A stretch of 64,000 bases of DNA from Nannobrachium achirus. Taxonomy: Eukaryota; Chordata; Actinopteri; Myctophiformes; Myctophidae. The stretch is from contig OY997655.1 of assembly GCA_963921795.1 (NCBI GenBank), positions 8,801,166 through 8,865,165 on the forward strand, read 5' to 3'. A program made the translations under genes and the position numbers. Below are positions 9,415 through 18,000 of this stretch, piece by piece; the stretch's first letter is position 1, and each line of letters opens with the position of its first letter. A model generated the notes under the pieces. The model did no database searches and was not told the origin of the DNA. It saw nothing but the letters and a program-made list of their open reading frames with translations.

Positions 9415-9895
9415 GTTTTATTGAATGCTGCCTTCAGGTATGGCATGGAAAGAGGGAACATTTGCATTTCTTTCACCAAGAGTAAAAACAGCATTCATGG
9501 TCTGAAGAGGGCACTTTGTACAGGCGGATACAAGGGCAGGGGCTCAAGCCCCCTTTGATGTCTATGTGTGCACGTGCCCAACGCGAAGTTAGTCGCTGGG
9601 TGACCGTCTGAGTCCAGCATCTTCATTAAATATTCATGAGGCGACAGTAAGCCTACCAGTCCATTGTGATGAGAGGTGATATGGATCTATATGTGAATAA
9701 TAAACCTCATTAGCATTCACTATGAGTTATGATGCAGCCCAGCATCACATGTGCAAACTGTCATTCATATCGGTTCATACAAACCAAATAAATCCCATTC
9801 CCATTCCGCCCAGGAAATGCAATATGCTATATATTCATAACCATATTCTGTATAGGATAGAATAGATTTGTATTTTTTTAAATGGAATAGAGCAG
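9415..9895. other. Non-coding spacer
   Basis: No gene or clear element. It contains the short inverted pair GGGGCTCAAGCCCC at about 9539. Confidence 0.4.
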
Positions 9896-10530
9896 GGGTC
9901 TTCGATGTTATTCAGGCCAAGGAGCTGAGAGAGAGAGGGGGGGGGGGGGGGGGGAGAGAGAGAGAGGGAGAGAGATGGAGCTGGGACCCCCACATTGTAG
10001 ACAATTGTGTTGCAGATTAAACTATTTAGTAGATAGTTTTTGCAGTTTTTAGTTGCGACCTAACGGTCGCAAGTTACTATGAAAAGCTCCACCGGCTGTC
10101 CGTCTGTCCGAAACGTAACATTACACTTTTCCCCCTACTCTTATCTCCGGCACCGTTGCCCCTATCCAAACTTGCACACACATTCCTTGGAAGGCAAACC
10201 ACAACCTCCACCCCTCACTTCTCACATGGCCCTCTTTTCTCCACCACCATCTGGCCGATTTTTGCAAAACACATTTTTGGACACTGCTCCTACAGATTTT
10301 GGCTTAAAATCACGCAAAGCAGTATCTCTACAGTCATGTCATCAACATAGATCTGTCTCATTTCCCATATTTCCTCCCGATTGGCTATGATTGCCTTCTA
10401 AAGTTTGTGTATGCGACCTGACGGTCGCTTATCTCCCGATTAGGGATTCTTACTGGTATAGATAGTTTCACTTGTTTGACAGCACTGTCATGTTGGATTC
10501 GCGTTAATGTGTATTTTCAGACATTTATTC
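9896..10530. mobile_element. hAT-like element interrupted by a GCGACC element
   Basis: It starts CAGGGGTCTTCGATGTTATTC, parallel to 2731. It contains a (GA)/(G) run at 9929-9966 and resumes GATAGTTTCACTTGTTTGACAGCAC at 10461, matching 2815-2832. The interruption is the 10040-10458 element. Confidence 0.55.
10040..10458 (+). mobile_element. GCGACC-hairpin element, copy a, with target duplication
   Basis: It is bounded by TAGATAGTTT at 10030-10039 and again at 10459-10468; the uninterrupted form is seen near 2815. The ends lack ordinary TIRs. Instead a near-palindrome (GCGACCTAACGGTCGC at the left, GCGACCTGACGGTCGC at about 10410 at the right) lies near each end, and the right end reads TCCCGATTAGGGATTCTTAC. 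Other copies: 23829-24296, 31680-31941, 35062-35575, 52470-53095. No transposase is seen in any. Confidence 0.7.
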
Positions 10531-11279
10531 ACTTAAGGCCTGTCCATACTTTGACCAAAATCGAACTTTTCGGTCAAAAGGTCCAGTTCAACTACAAAAT
10601 GATGTCACTCATAACGTCTGAAAAGCATTACCTCGAATTAGAGTTCGGAAAGCTGCACTCTTTGAGTCTCCTAGCTACCTGTTTCCGCAAGACTTTACTG
10701 TAGCATTATCTGCAGGACACTTCCGGTTAACAGCAGACATACAAGCTCAAGTCGCGTCGCAGATGCAACCGTTGTGAGCTTTGTAGATCACACTCGGCTG
10801 TGACGCCTTGAAATGCCGCTCGCCTTCTGCGCAATGCACGACGGGATGTTGGAAAGTTGTGGATAGGAGGCTCTGCTGGTCATCAAATGATTGGCTTACT
10901 ACAAACTACATGGATTCAAGGCTTCATGAGGTGTGTAATCACTTAAAAGTAGAGGTTTTGGACACGTGAGTTTTCCAGCCGTCATCTTAATAATAACCGC
11001 GGCTATAAGGAGGTGATCTATGGTATATTATTAGGTTACCAATCACTAAACCTCCCCCTGAGAGGAGAGTATCATGGAACAAAAAAAAATCATGGCTGTT
11101 ACTTGAACTTATATATAGAGAGCCTGGCTTAAACAAATGTAAAATCTATAGAGAATTAGCTGCAGCACAGGAAGAGCTTCCGATTCATTCACACCAGTCC
11201 TGCTTTTATCACCCCAGAAACTGCCTCTCTCAGCACAGCCTAATGCTTAACCCGTTTAGAACGGGTACACATTTTGTGT
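10469..11279. other. Non-coding, with a degenerate hairpin
   Basis: No gene. A decayed AGATCTACA-family hairpin lies at 10729-10801 (CAGACATACAAGCTCAA...TTGTGAGCTTTGTAGATC). The rest is unremarkable. Confidence 0.5.
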
Positions 11280-11302
11280 ATCATTATTTTATGCTTTAGC
11301 TA

Positions 11303-11380
11303 TTGAAAAATAGCAGATATACAAGCTCACAGCGCGGCACCGAGTGCCGCGCTGCGAGCTTGTAGATCTGCTATTTTTGA
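11303..11380. repeat. Hairpin, AGATCTACA family
   Basis: Outer arms TTGAAAAATAGCAGATATAC and its complement. The inner stem AGCGCGGCAC pairs with GTGCCGCGCT, loop 'cga'. Nearly identical to 32832-32909. Confidence 0.93.
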
Positions 11381-11735
11381 AAAAATCGGGAAAATTCGAA
11401 TTTTGACCCGATTCTATAAGTGTCTTTTGAATCCTTCTAAGGTTTTTCTTTAAAAACCTAGGTTTCTTTGTCAGCAATCTGGCCAGCCATCGTCAAAGAA
11501 AAGGTCCTTTTCACTTAACTGGAGCTCAGTTAGTCTGTTCTCGAGAGACTACTATGTCAGTGGTTCTCAAACCTTTTCATGTGAAGGACCCCCAAAATGA
11601 TATTTATTTGGCCACCGACCCCTATCTCAAAATATTTAGTTCCAGGGACCCCCCAGAAGCTAAATTTGAGTTACAAACGTTCACTTTGAAAATACATATA
11701 TTCAAAGATTTGCACACATTTTCACGACGTTTTCC

Positions 11736-11808
11736 AAAAATAGCAGATCTGCAAGCTCGCAGCGCGGCACTCGGTGCCGCGCTGTGAGCTTGTATATCTG
11801 CTATTTTT
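11736..11808. repeat. Hairpin, AGATCTACA family
   Basis: The inner stem AGCGCGGCAC pairs with GTGCCGCGCT and has loop 'tcg' (inverse of its partner's 'cga'). The left outer arm reads AGATCTGCAAGCTCGC; the right reads TGTATATCTGC. Confidence 0.92.
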
Positions 11809-11885
11809 CACTGGTTAAAGCATTCAATAATTCTAGGCCTAAATGGGTTAATACTTTTATATCCCGCCGCGAGACGGTGTCGCTC

Positions 11886-11966
11886 GCCGGAAACGGACGA
11901 TCTACAAGCTCACGCCGCGTGGCATCCGCCACGCGTTGTGAGCTCGTAGATCGTCTATTTCCGCTG
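11886..11966. repeat. Hairpin with a different inner stem
   Basis: Outer arms GGAAACGGACGATCTACAAG and its near complement. The inner stem CGCGTGGC pairs with GCCACGCG around 'atcc'. Both flank and inner stem differ from the neighbouring copies but pairing is kept. Confidence 0.9.
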
Positions 11967-12453
11967 GGGGGCGACACACCACCGATTGCACCGTTAACAA
12001 AAGCATAAATCCAAATTTACGACGATATCAATTTGGTCCGATGGGTCCCTTAAGATAAGGCTTCCGATCGCTCGCACCGCAAGGATAGCAATTTGCATGG
12101 GTGGATTTATTATAGGGGGCTGATCGATATACGGTCGTACACTAAATGTACATCGTTGGAACATCATCAGCTCTGATGGCTCTGTGTGCCCCCCCACCCC
12201 ACACCCCCGACATCCTGTAATCCAATCTGTGTGATCCTCTGATATAGGAGGCCAAGCCACACCTTAACCCTCAGCCTGTTTGTTTATAAAAGCATGAGAG
12301 AGAGTTGCTACAGGAAAGAAAAAAAAAATCGCCATGTTTTCTTCACAATACTGTATGTATGACACCGTCTTAAGTGTACAAACCCACAAATGGAACCATT
12401 TACGGGTCCATTTGGTTCCAAATGTGTACCCTCTCAGAGTTACAGACCTGTTA

Positions 12454-12899
12454 AAGAGGTGGTGCCATAGTTTTGTACTTTTTCTGTTTTGTATGTGTCT
12501 ATGGAGTTGACATTACTCTAATAGACCCACAGGCGTGGTTATAATGTGAAGATTTGTCTTCCCTGTGTATTTTTGGTTTCTTCCTGAAAGCTGAAAGACT
12601 GGGCCTCAAAAGGCCCAGTCGGAAAACACAGATTAAATGACATCATATAATCAACCCCTCCCCTTTTACCATTCACCCAACACTGTGGGGTGTGGCTAAC
12701 TCAGCTGGGTCACCACCCACCATGACATCCATGCATACTTAATGAACTGGGGGTGTGGCCACATAAAAACCCAATTTTATCTCTTTCTGTATACTTTTTT
12801 GGAAAGAATCTTCCTCCTAGTATAATCATAATACCTGATTATCATGTTTTAGAGAGAGGGGGGGGGGGGGGGGGGGGGGGAATCATGGCACCACCTCTT
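12454..12899. mobile_element. MITE with AAGAGGTGGTGCCAT TIRs and TA TSD, copy 2
   Basis: The left TIR (12454-12468) is matched by ATGGCACCACCTCTT ending at 12899, flanked by TA on both sides (12452-12453, 12900-12901). The empty site is visible at about 14747-14762 (GACCTGTTATGGTCATTCAG), which supports a TA duplication. Contains a G-run at 12858-12880. Confidence 0.85.
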
Positions 12900-13138
12900 T
12901 AAGGTTATTCAGGGCCATCTCTTTATGTGTTTCTGGTAATATTACTAACTTAGTACGTCCATGGGGCAAAAATGTCCACCACAAGCCAACATGGGATGTG
13001 GTGATGCATGGCCCCGGTGAGCTATAGTTACACTATAAACATACTCTGAACCATACATACAGACTGATGCACAAAACGTTTTATTCATTAAAATAACTTC
13101 AGGACTGCATCTGCTCAATGCTAATTTGAAACTCCTTA

Positions 13139-13381
13139 AAGGTGATACACCATGAAATTTCACTTTTCCTATTTTAAAACCTTTTTTTGGGGGTCCCACT
13201 AGCACTAACTATCACCTCTGACCGTTGTGTCTTTCTCTGGTTTTGGGAAGGCAGAGGTTAAAAGCATCCCACGGGTTCTCAAAACAGGCTGTCCAGATTT
13301 GCTGCCGTCGCTGACGTCAGCGACGGCCGCTTTTGACATAAATGACATAAATACTTTTTTAAATGCATGGTGTATCACCTT
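13139..13381. mobile_element. MITE with AAGGTGATACACCATG TIRs and TA TSD
   Basis: 243 bp; perfect 16-bp TIRs at 13139-13154 and 13366-13381, with TA flanks. Its centre-right holds a 22-bp perfect palindrome (13305-13326) whose middle is TGACGTCA, a full CRE/ATF consensus. Confidence 0.88.
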
Positions 13382-13552
13382 TAAAGGTCTGGAGGAGTCT
13401 CTGAACCAAATTCAGACAAAAAAGAATACTTGAGCCAGTAGGCCTATAGGAGCTCCTGTGAACATCAGCATGATCAAACAGAACTCAATGTAGAGAGCAG
13501 AGATACATGAAGCCATGTGAAAGCCCCCCCCCTCTCTCTCTCTTTTATAAGA

Positions 13553-13936
13553 CAGTGGTTCTCAACGTTTTCAGGCCGCAACCCCCAAAATAATCATATA
13601 TTAACTGGGGACACCCGCACCCTGACGAGCACTAAGAGTTGAGGCATTACATTTTGTATATCACGGTTCTATAGTGAAAATAGCAGATCTACATGCTTGT
13701 GGATCAGCTATTTTCACAATTTCTGCCTCTAATATTTGACAATTTGTTCAATGTTTAATTTGTTATTTTAGAGGTATTAAAATGTCCTTAAATTGTCACT
13801 TTAGAAATGTGTAGATACACTTTTTTTTTTACACTTAAACCTTATGTTGGTTTGTTTACTGTTGATCATCTGGGGACCCCCCCAAGATAATTTGGGGACC
13901 CGCCTGGGGGTCCTGACTCACAGGTTGTGAACCACC
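13553..13936. mobile_element. hAT-type MITE, family A
   Basis: It starts CAGTGGTTCTCAACGTTTTC and ends AGGTTGTGAACCAC. Internal sequence matches 1-352. The hairpin is shortened (13671-13720: the inner stem is lost and AGATCTACATGC joins TTGTGGATCAGC). No convincing 8-bp duplication. Confidence 0.8.
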
Positions 13937-14142
13937 ATGTTTACTTTATTAAGCACATGTTAAAACAACAACGACAGACAGGGGTAGAACTAGACTGCAG
14001 GCTGCATGCTTGCCGCGTTTAGAGTGACGATACTGCCATCTGGTGGAAAAGATGGAGCATGTGCGGATTGTGCGCAGTGATGAGCTGATTCAAGAGCAGT
14101 TTGATGCTGCACTGTTGTCATGTTTTTGATACAGTCAAAAGC

Positions 14143-15364
14143 AGGGGTCATCAACATGTCCATACATGAACAAATTATAGATTTTGTTTTGTACACACCA
14201 TTATAATGTCATTATTTTCATCATAACCCAATTATCCTTTTACTGAATGTCAAGTATCCAGGTTTCCTTCTGAATATGTATGACACGTATTTACTATGAC
14301 ACTATGACATATACATTAGGAGTCCACTAGTACCAGTGGTTCTCAAATGTGTTATTTTCAAGGACCTCCATAACACTGAGTGTGTACAAATGGAACCAAT
14401 TTGTACACTCTAAGACAGGGGTTCCCCAATCTTTTTTGCCTCAGGGCACCCCTATAAATATTATTTTCTTCCGAGGCACCCCTACATTATATTCATAGTT
14501 TTCACTCTCAGCACCTTATATTTATGGCATAAATGTTGCGAGGAAAACGTTGAGATAATAGCCATTTTGGTTAGAACTGACTGAATAACTTTGTACTTAA
14601 AAAAATATTTAGTGTCATTTTAAATTTTAAGTGTCCAAAATGTATTCCAAATATTATCAAATTATCTCGCGGCAGCCCTGGACTGCCGTCAGGGCACCCC
14701 AGGGTGCCCCGTCACCCACTTTGAAAACCCCTGCTCTAAGAGTTACAGACCTGTTATGGTCATTCAGAGCTATATCTCTTTCTGTGTTTCTGGTCATATT
14801 ATCGTCTTCACATGTTGTATGTCCGTAGCAAAACAACATAATTTTGACAGAAATGTCCACCACTAGCAAACATGGTGATGACCCCTTGCCTGGCTCCAGC
14901 CAATAGACCCGCCCACTCTCTGAGTGGACTGCTTCTCTTGGTCTGGAGGTGTCATATGACGCGTCTCTTGATTCGGTATCTTGGCTAACCGACCAATGAA
15001 ATCAATGCAAGACAGAGGAGGGGTGCGTCTAACTTTTGAAAATCAACAGAAACAGTGGAGGGAGGGGTGGCTCACCAGAGTTCTTAATTGCCTCCTTTGA
15101 ACTTCAGAAGAGCTACAACTACAAGTGTCGATAGCTCGTTAGTGATTCTCTCTAATCAATGAAACATCAAAGACAATGACCTGTTTGGTGCATGTCACAG
15201 AGGGGAGGGGGAGGAGGGAATGTTTTGTCAAAATCAACCCCTCCCATCAGATCTCTTGTGATTGGGAATTTCAAATTTCAAATCCCCTCCCCTTTGTAAT
15301 CAAATAGAATAGGGACAACTTCAGACTCAAGCTCAGAGTCTGAAATCAGGCTAGATGACCCCTG
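14143..15364. mobile_element. hAT element, 1.2 kb, imperfect 8-bp TSD
   Basis: CAGGGGTCATCAACATG (14143) and GATGACCCCTG (ending 15364) form the ends. The flanks GTCAAAAG (14135-14142) and GTCAAGAA (15365-15372) agree at six of eight positions. It holds the nested hAT 14416-14733 and the repeat shared with 8105-8342. Confidence 0.5.
14416..14733. mobile_element. Non-autonomous hAT, 318 bp, perfect 8-bp TSD
   Basis: CAGGGGTTCCCCAATC ... TTTGAAAACCCCTG, flanked by CTCTAAGA (14408-14415, 14734-14741). The sequence at 12428-12447 (GTACCCTCTCAGAGTTACAG) shows the pre-insertion site. It is the same family as 3688-4810 in reverse, without the hairpin insertion. Confidence 0.92.
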
Positions 15365-15451
15365 GTCAAGAAGACTGAAAATAATACACACGTAGGCTGT
15401 GGCACCCAAAGTCACTGCAAAATAAAACTTTATATAGGAGAGAAAAGTTTA

Positions 15452-15856
15452 AAGGACAACTTTAGTTTTTTTTACAACAAGGGTTCATATTTTAGATTGT
15501 AATTAAAGAATATAGAGTGTTAAAATGATTTCATTTACTTCTTTCTATTGTTTTAGAGATTCTTATTTCAGTGGTTGGGGTCATGCGTACAATTGGCTAA
15601 ATATGTCATTTTAAACAGAATACGCCCATTCTCAAGATACAATGCAACCTTTCATGGTTGGATGTGACTTATGGGGGCTAGAAGTGTTACTGTAAATAAC
15701 AACAAAGAAACTGCTGGCTTATTGTGTCTAAAAATACATATTTAGCCACTTCTACGCATGCCCCCATGCCTACGCATTTTAACACTCACTTTTTCTTTTC
15801 TCTAATTACAATCTAAAATATGAACCCTTGTTGTAAAAAAAAACAAAGTTGTCCTT
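15452..15856. mobile_element. MITE with ~60-bp TIRs, TA TSD
   Basis: The left AAGGACAACTTTAGTTT... (15452 onward) and the right ...AAACAAAGTTGTCCTT (to 15856) are inverted over about 60 bp, including AACAAGGGTTCATATTTTAG. TA lies at both flanks. Non-coding. Confidence 0.88.
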
Positions 15857-16090
15857 TATATTAAGTTTTTTTAGTTTTTGTTTTGCGATACTGTAGTTTA
15901 AAGACCCTAATCTAGGCTCTAGACCAGGCATAGGCAACCTTAGGCACGGGTGCCAACATTGGCAGAATCACTGGCACACTGGCAGAAGTGTGAGAGAGAG
16001 GATTTTTAATCAAATATATTTTTTAAACATGGTCAATTTAACGAAGTTACCTAATTTACAGCAAATTCTACATTCATTAAAACTCTGACT

Positions 16091-17011
16091 CAGTGGCGTC
16101 AGTTCAGCAAAAGCTAGGGTATGGCAAAGATGGGAGTCCTCATGGAAAAGAGGCATTACATTTTGTATAACACGGTTCTATTGTGAAAATAGCAGATCGC
16201 GCGAGGCGTTGTGAGCATATAGATCAGCTATTTTCACAATGTCTGAAAAAAAATAGTTTTGTCAGTTTTTTACACAGGTTTCTACGGTTTCTTGGGCTGG
16301 ATATGGCAGCCTGGAATGGTTGTTTAAGTGCAGCTAAACTTAGCATGTCAGTAAACGTGCCACATGAATTGCACCTGTGCAGCTGACCTAAAGAACCTGG
16401 GAATTTACCCTTTTGTCAAGATGGGGAGAATTAAAGTGTGGAGAATATAATTATTATAGCCTACTTGTTAAAGTGACCAGTTTGTTACATTTTGCATTTC
16501 TAGTTATTTTACTGTAATTTAATTTAACAACATAATAACCATCATAGATACACAAAGAGATATTCATGGATTTATAGTTAAAAGTAACTTTTATTTCCCC
16601 CCCCATGGACCCAGGGTATGGCATTGGCAGCTGCATACCCCTGCCATACCCAATTCATCCTTTGTCAAGTCCCGCCTGTTGTCCCACCCCTCTTCACAAG
16701 CATTGGTTGCTGTGTCTTGGTGGGACATTCGGTGGGACACTCCATCCACTACCATTTTAATTCAGTTGCTTCGTATTGTAATTCTGTGTATTCAATTCTA
16801 ATTTCAAACTTGGTTTCAGTAAAATGGAGCTGCTCAGTGGCAGTATAGTGACTCAGCATGTTTTTAAATGTTTTTATTTCTCCAAAAATTATGTTTTAAC
16901 AAATTCAACATGAAAAAGGCGGAACCAGGGCAGGACAAGGCAGATAGAGCCTGCTGGTTGGTCAGTCAGGGACCAACCAGAAGGCTAACAAAGGGTGAAT
17001 TGACACCCCTG
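16091..17011. mobile_element. Non-autonomous hAT, 921 bp, perfect 8-bp TSD
   Basis: CAGTGGCGTCAGTTC (16091) is mirrored by GAATTGACACCCCTG (to 17011). CTCTGACT is duplicated at 16083-16090 and 17012-17019. The GGTATGGCA...TGCCATACCC subterminal blocks recur in 24967-25163. A family A piece with a hairpin (16180-16240) is inserted near the left end. Confidence 0.9.
16180..16240. repeat. Hairpin with half of the left arm deleted
   Basis: Outer arms ATTGTGAAAATAGCAGATC and its complement are kept. The left inner arm is deleted so GATC runs directly into GCGCGAGGCGTTGTGAGC. Confidence 0.8.
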
Positions 17012-17172
17012 CTCTGACTGGGGAGGGAGTCGGGGAGATTGGTGGGTTATTGCTCTGAGTCTAATGACCGTTACAATGTCCCGACAATCAAAATGTCTGA
17101 ATTTTTGATGGGGTGTCATCAAACTTATGTTGACGTGGCACACTGACTGTCTAGAAAAATAAAAACACAGCA

Positions 17173-17341
17173 CTGGTCGGGCAGAAACCTCTGTCGCACA
17201 AATCTAGTGAAAACAGACGATCGCGAGGCGTTGTATGCTTGTAGATTGTCTGTTTTCAATATTTTAGTATATTTTATAGATGACAAATGCAAAACAAACG
17301 GTTTTGGACATACAAGGTTTCCACCCGACAACGATGATATG
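17173..17341. mobile_element. Family B element, decayed copy with hairpin
   Basis: GGTCGGGCAGAAACCT (left) and ACAAGGTTTCCACCCGACAACGATGATA (right) are the family B ends, with a truncated hairpin at 17205-17260. It is followed by the same hAT end as at 4160-4810. Confidence 0.7.
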
Positions 17342-17452
17342 CTATTAAATATAAGGTGCTGGGAGTGAAAATTATAATGTACGGGCGCCTCGGATTTAAA
17401 AAATATTTATGGGCCCTGTGCCCTGAGACCAAAAAGTTTGGGAACCACTGCT

Positions 17453-17517
17453 CTAGACAGACTCTCAAGCTCACAACGCAGAGGCCTCGTGAGCTTGTAG
17501 ATTCGCTATTTCTGTCT
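17453..17517. repeat. Hairpin, short variant
   Basis: AGACAGACTCTCAAGCTCAC pairs imperfectly with GTGAGCTTGTAGATTCGCTATTTCTGTCT. The inner stem is reduced to a few bases (GAGGCCTC). Confidence 0.7.
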
Positions 17518-17590
17518 GAGGTTTGGAAACGGATGCGTATCTCACAAAGTTTGAGGACCCCCTGATCTAGATGAAGACCCCGATCTAGAT

Positions 17591-17998
17591 CAGTGGTTCT
17601 CAACCTGTGGGTCAGGACCCCCAGAGGAGTCCCCAAATTATTGTGGGGGGTCCCCAGATGATTAACTTAAAGTGCAACATTGTTTTCTCACTCAAACCAA
17701 CATAAAGTATATATACTGTACACATTTCTAAAGTGACAATTGAAGGACTTTTTAATACCTCTAAAATGACAAATTAAACATTGGCACAATTGTCAAATAT
17801 TCGGGTCAGAAATTATGATAATAGCCGATCTACATGCTCGCAAAGTGAGCCGCTGTGAGCATGTAGATCTGCTATTTTCACAATAGAACAATGTCAAACA
17901 AAATGTAATGCCTCAACTCTTGGTGCTCATCAGGGTGTTGGAGCAGTTAATATATGATTATGCTGGGGGTTGCAGCCTGTAAAGGTTGAGAACCTCTG
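17591..17998. mobile_element. hAT-type MITE, family A, perfect 8-bp TSD
   Basis: CAGTGGTTCTCAACCTGTGG at the left and AAAGGTTGAGAACCTCTG at the right. ATCTAGAT is duplicated at 17583-17590 and 17999-18006. The hairpin at 17812-17884 keeps the outer arms but has a poorly paired centre. The right duplication contains the TAG stop codon of the neighbouring TRIM frame. Confidence 0.95.
17812..17884. repeat. Hairpin, decayed inner stem
   Basis: Outer arms ATAGCCGATCTACATGCTCG and GAGCATGTAGATCTGCTATT pair well; the inner CAAAGTGAGCCGCTGT does not. Confidence 0.8.
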
Positions 17999-18000
17999 AT

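Larger units (their letters stand above)
11280..11830. mobile_element. Paired-hairpin unit, copy 1
   Basis: Two hairpins (11303-11380 and 11736-11808) face a central stretch that starts CAGTGGTTCTCAAACC (11555), a hAT terminus. The same arrangement recurs at 32815-33250, so the pair moves or duplicates as a unit. This copy has an extra ~110 bp at about 11440-11553. Confidence 0.7.
15925..17450. mobile_element. Composite hAT nest flanked by perfect 8-bp repeats
   Basis: CTCTAGAC occurs exactly at 15917-15924, before CAGGCATAGGCAACC, and at 17451-17458, after TTTGGGAACCACTG. The two ends belong to only loosely similar hAT termini. The 16091-17011 element and a family B fragment are nested inside. 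Confidence 0.5.

Noticed and set aside
10040-10458. Helitron
   Set aside because: The edges show a duplicated target (TAGATAGTTT) and no 5'-TC/CTRR-3' ends with a single 3' hairpin; hairpins lie near both ends.
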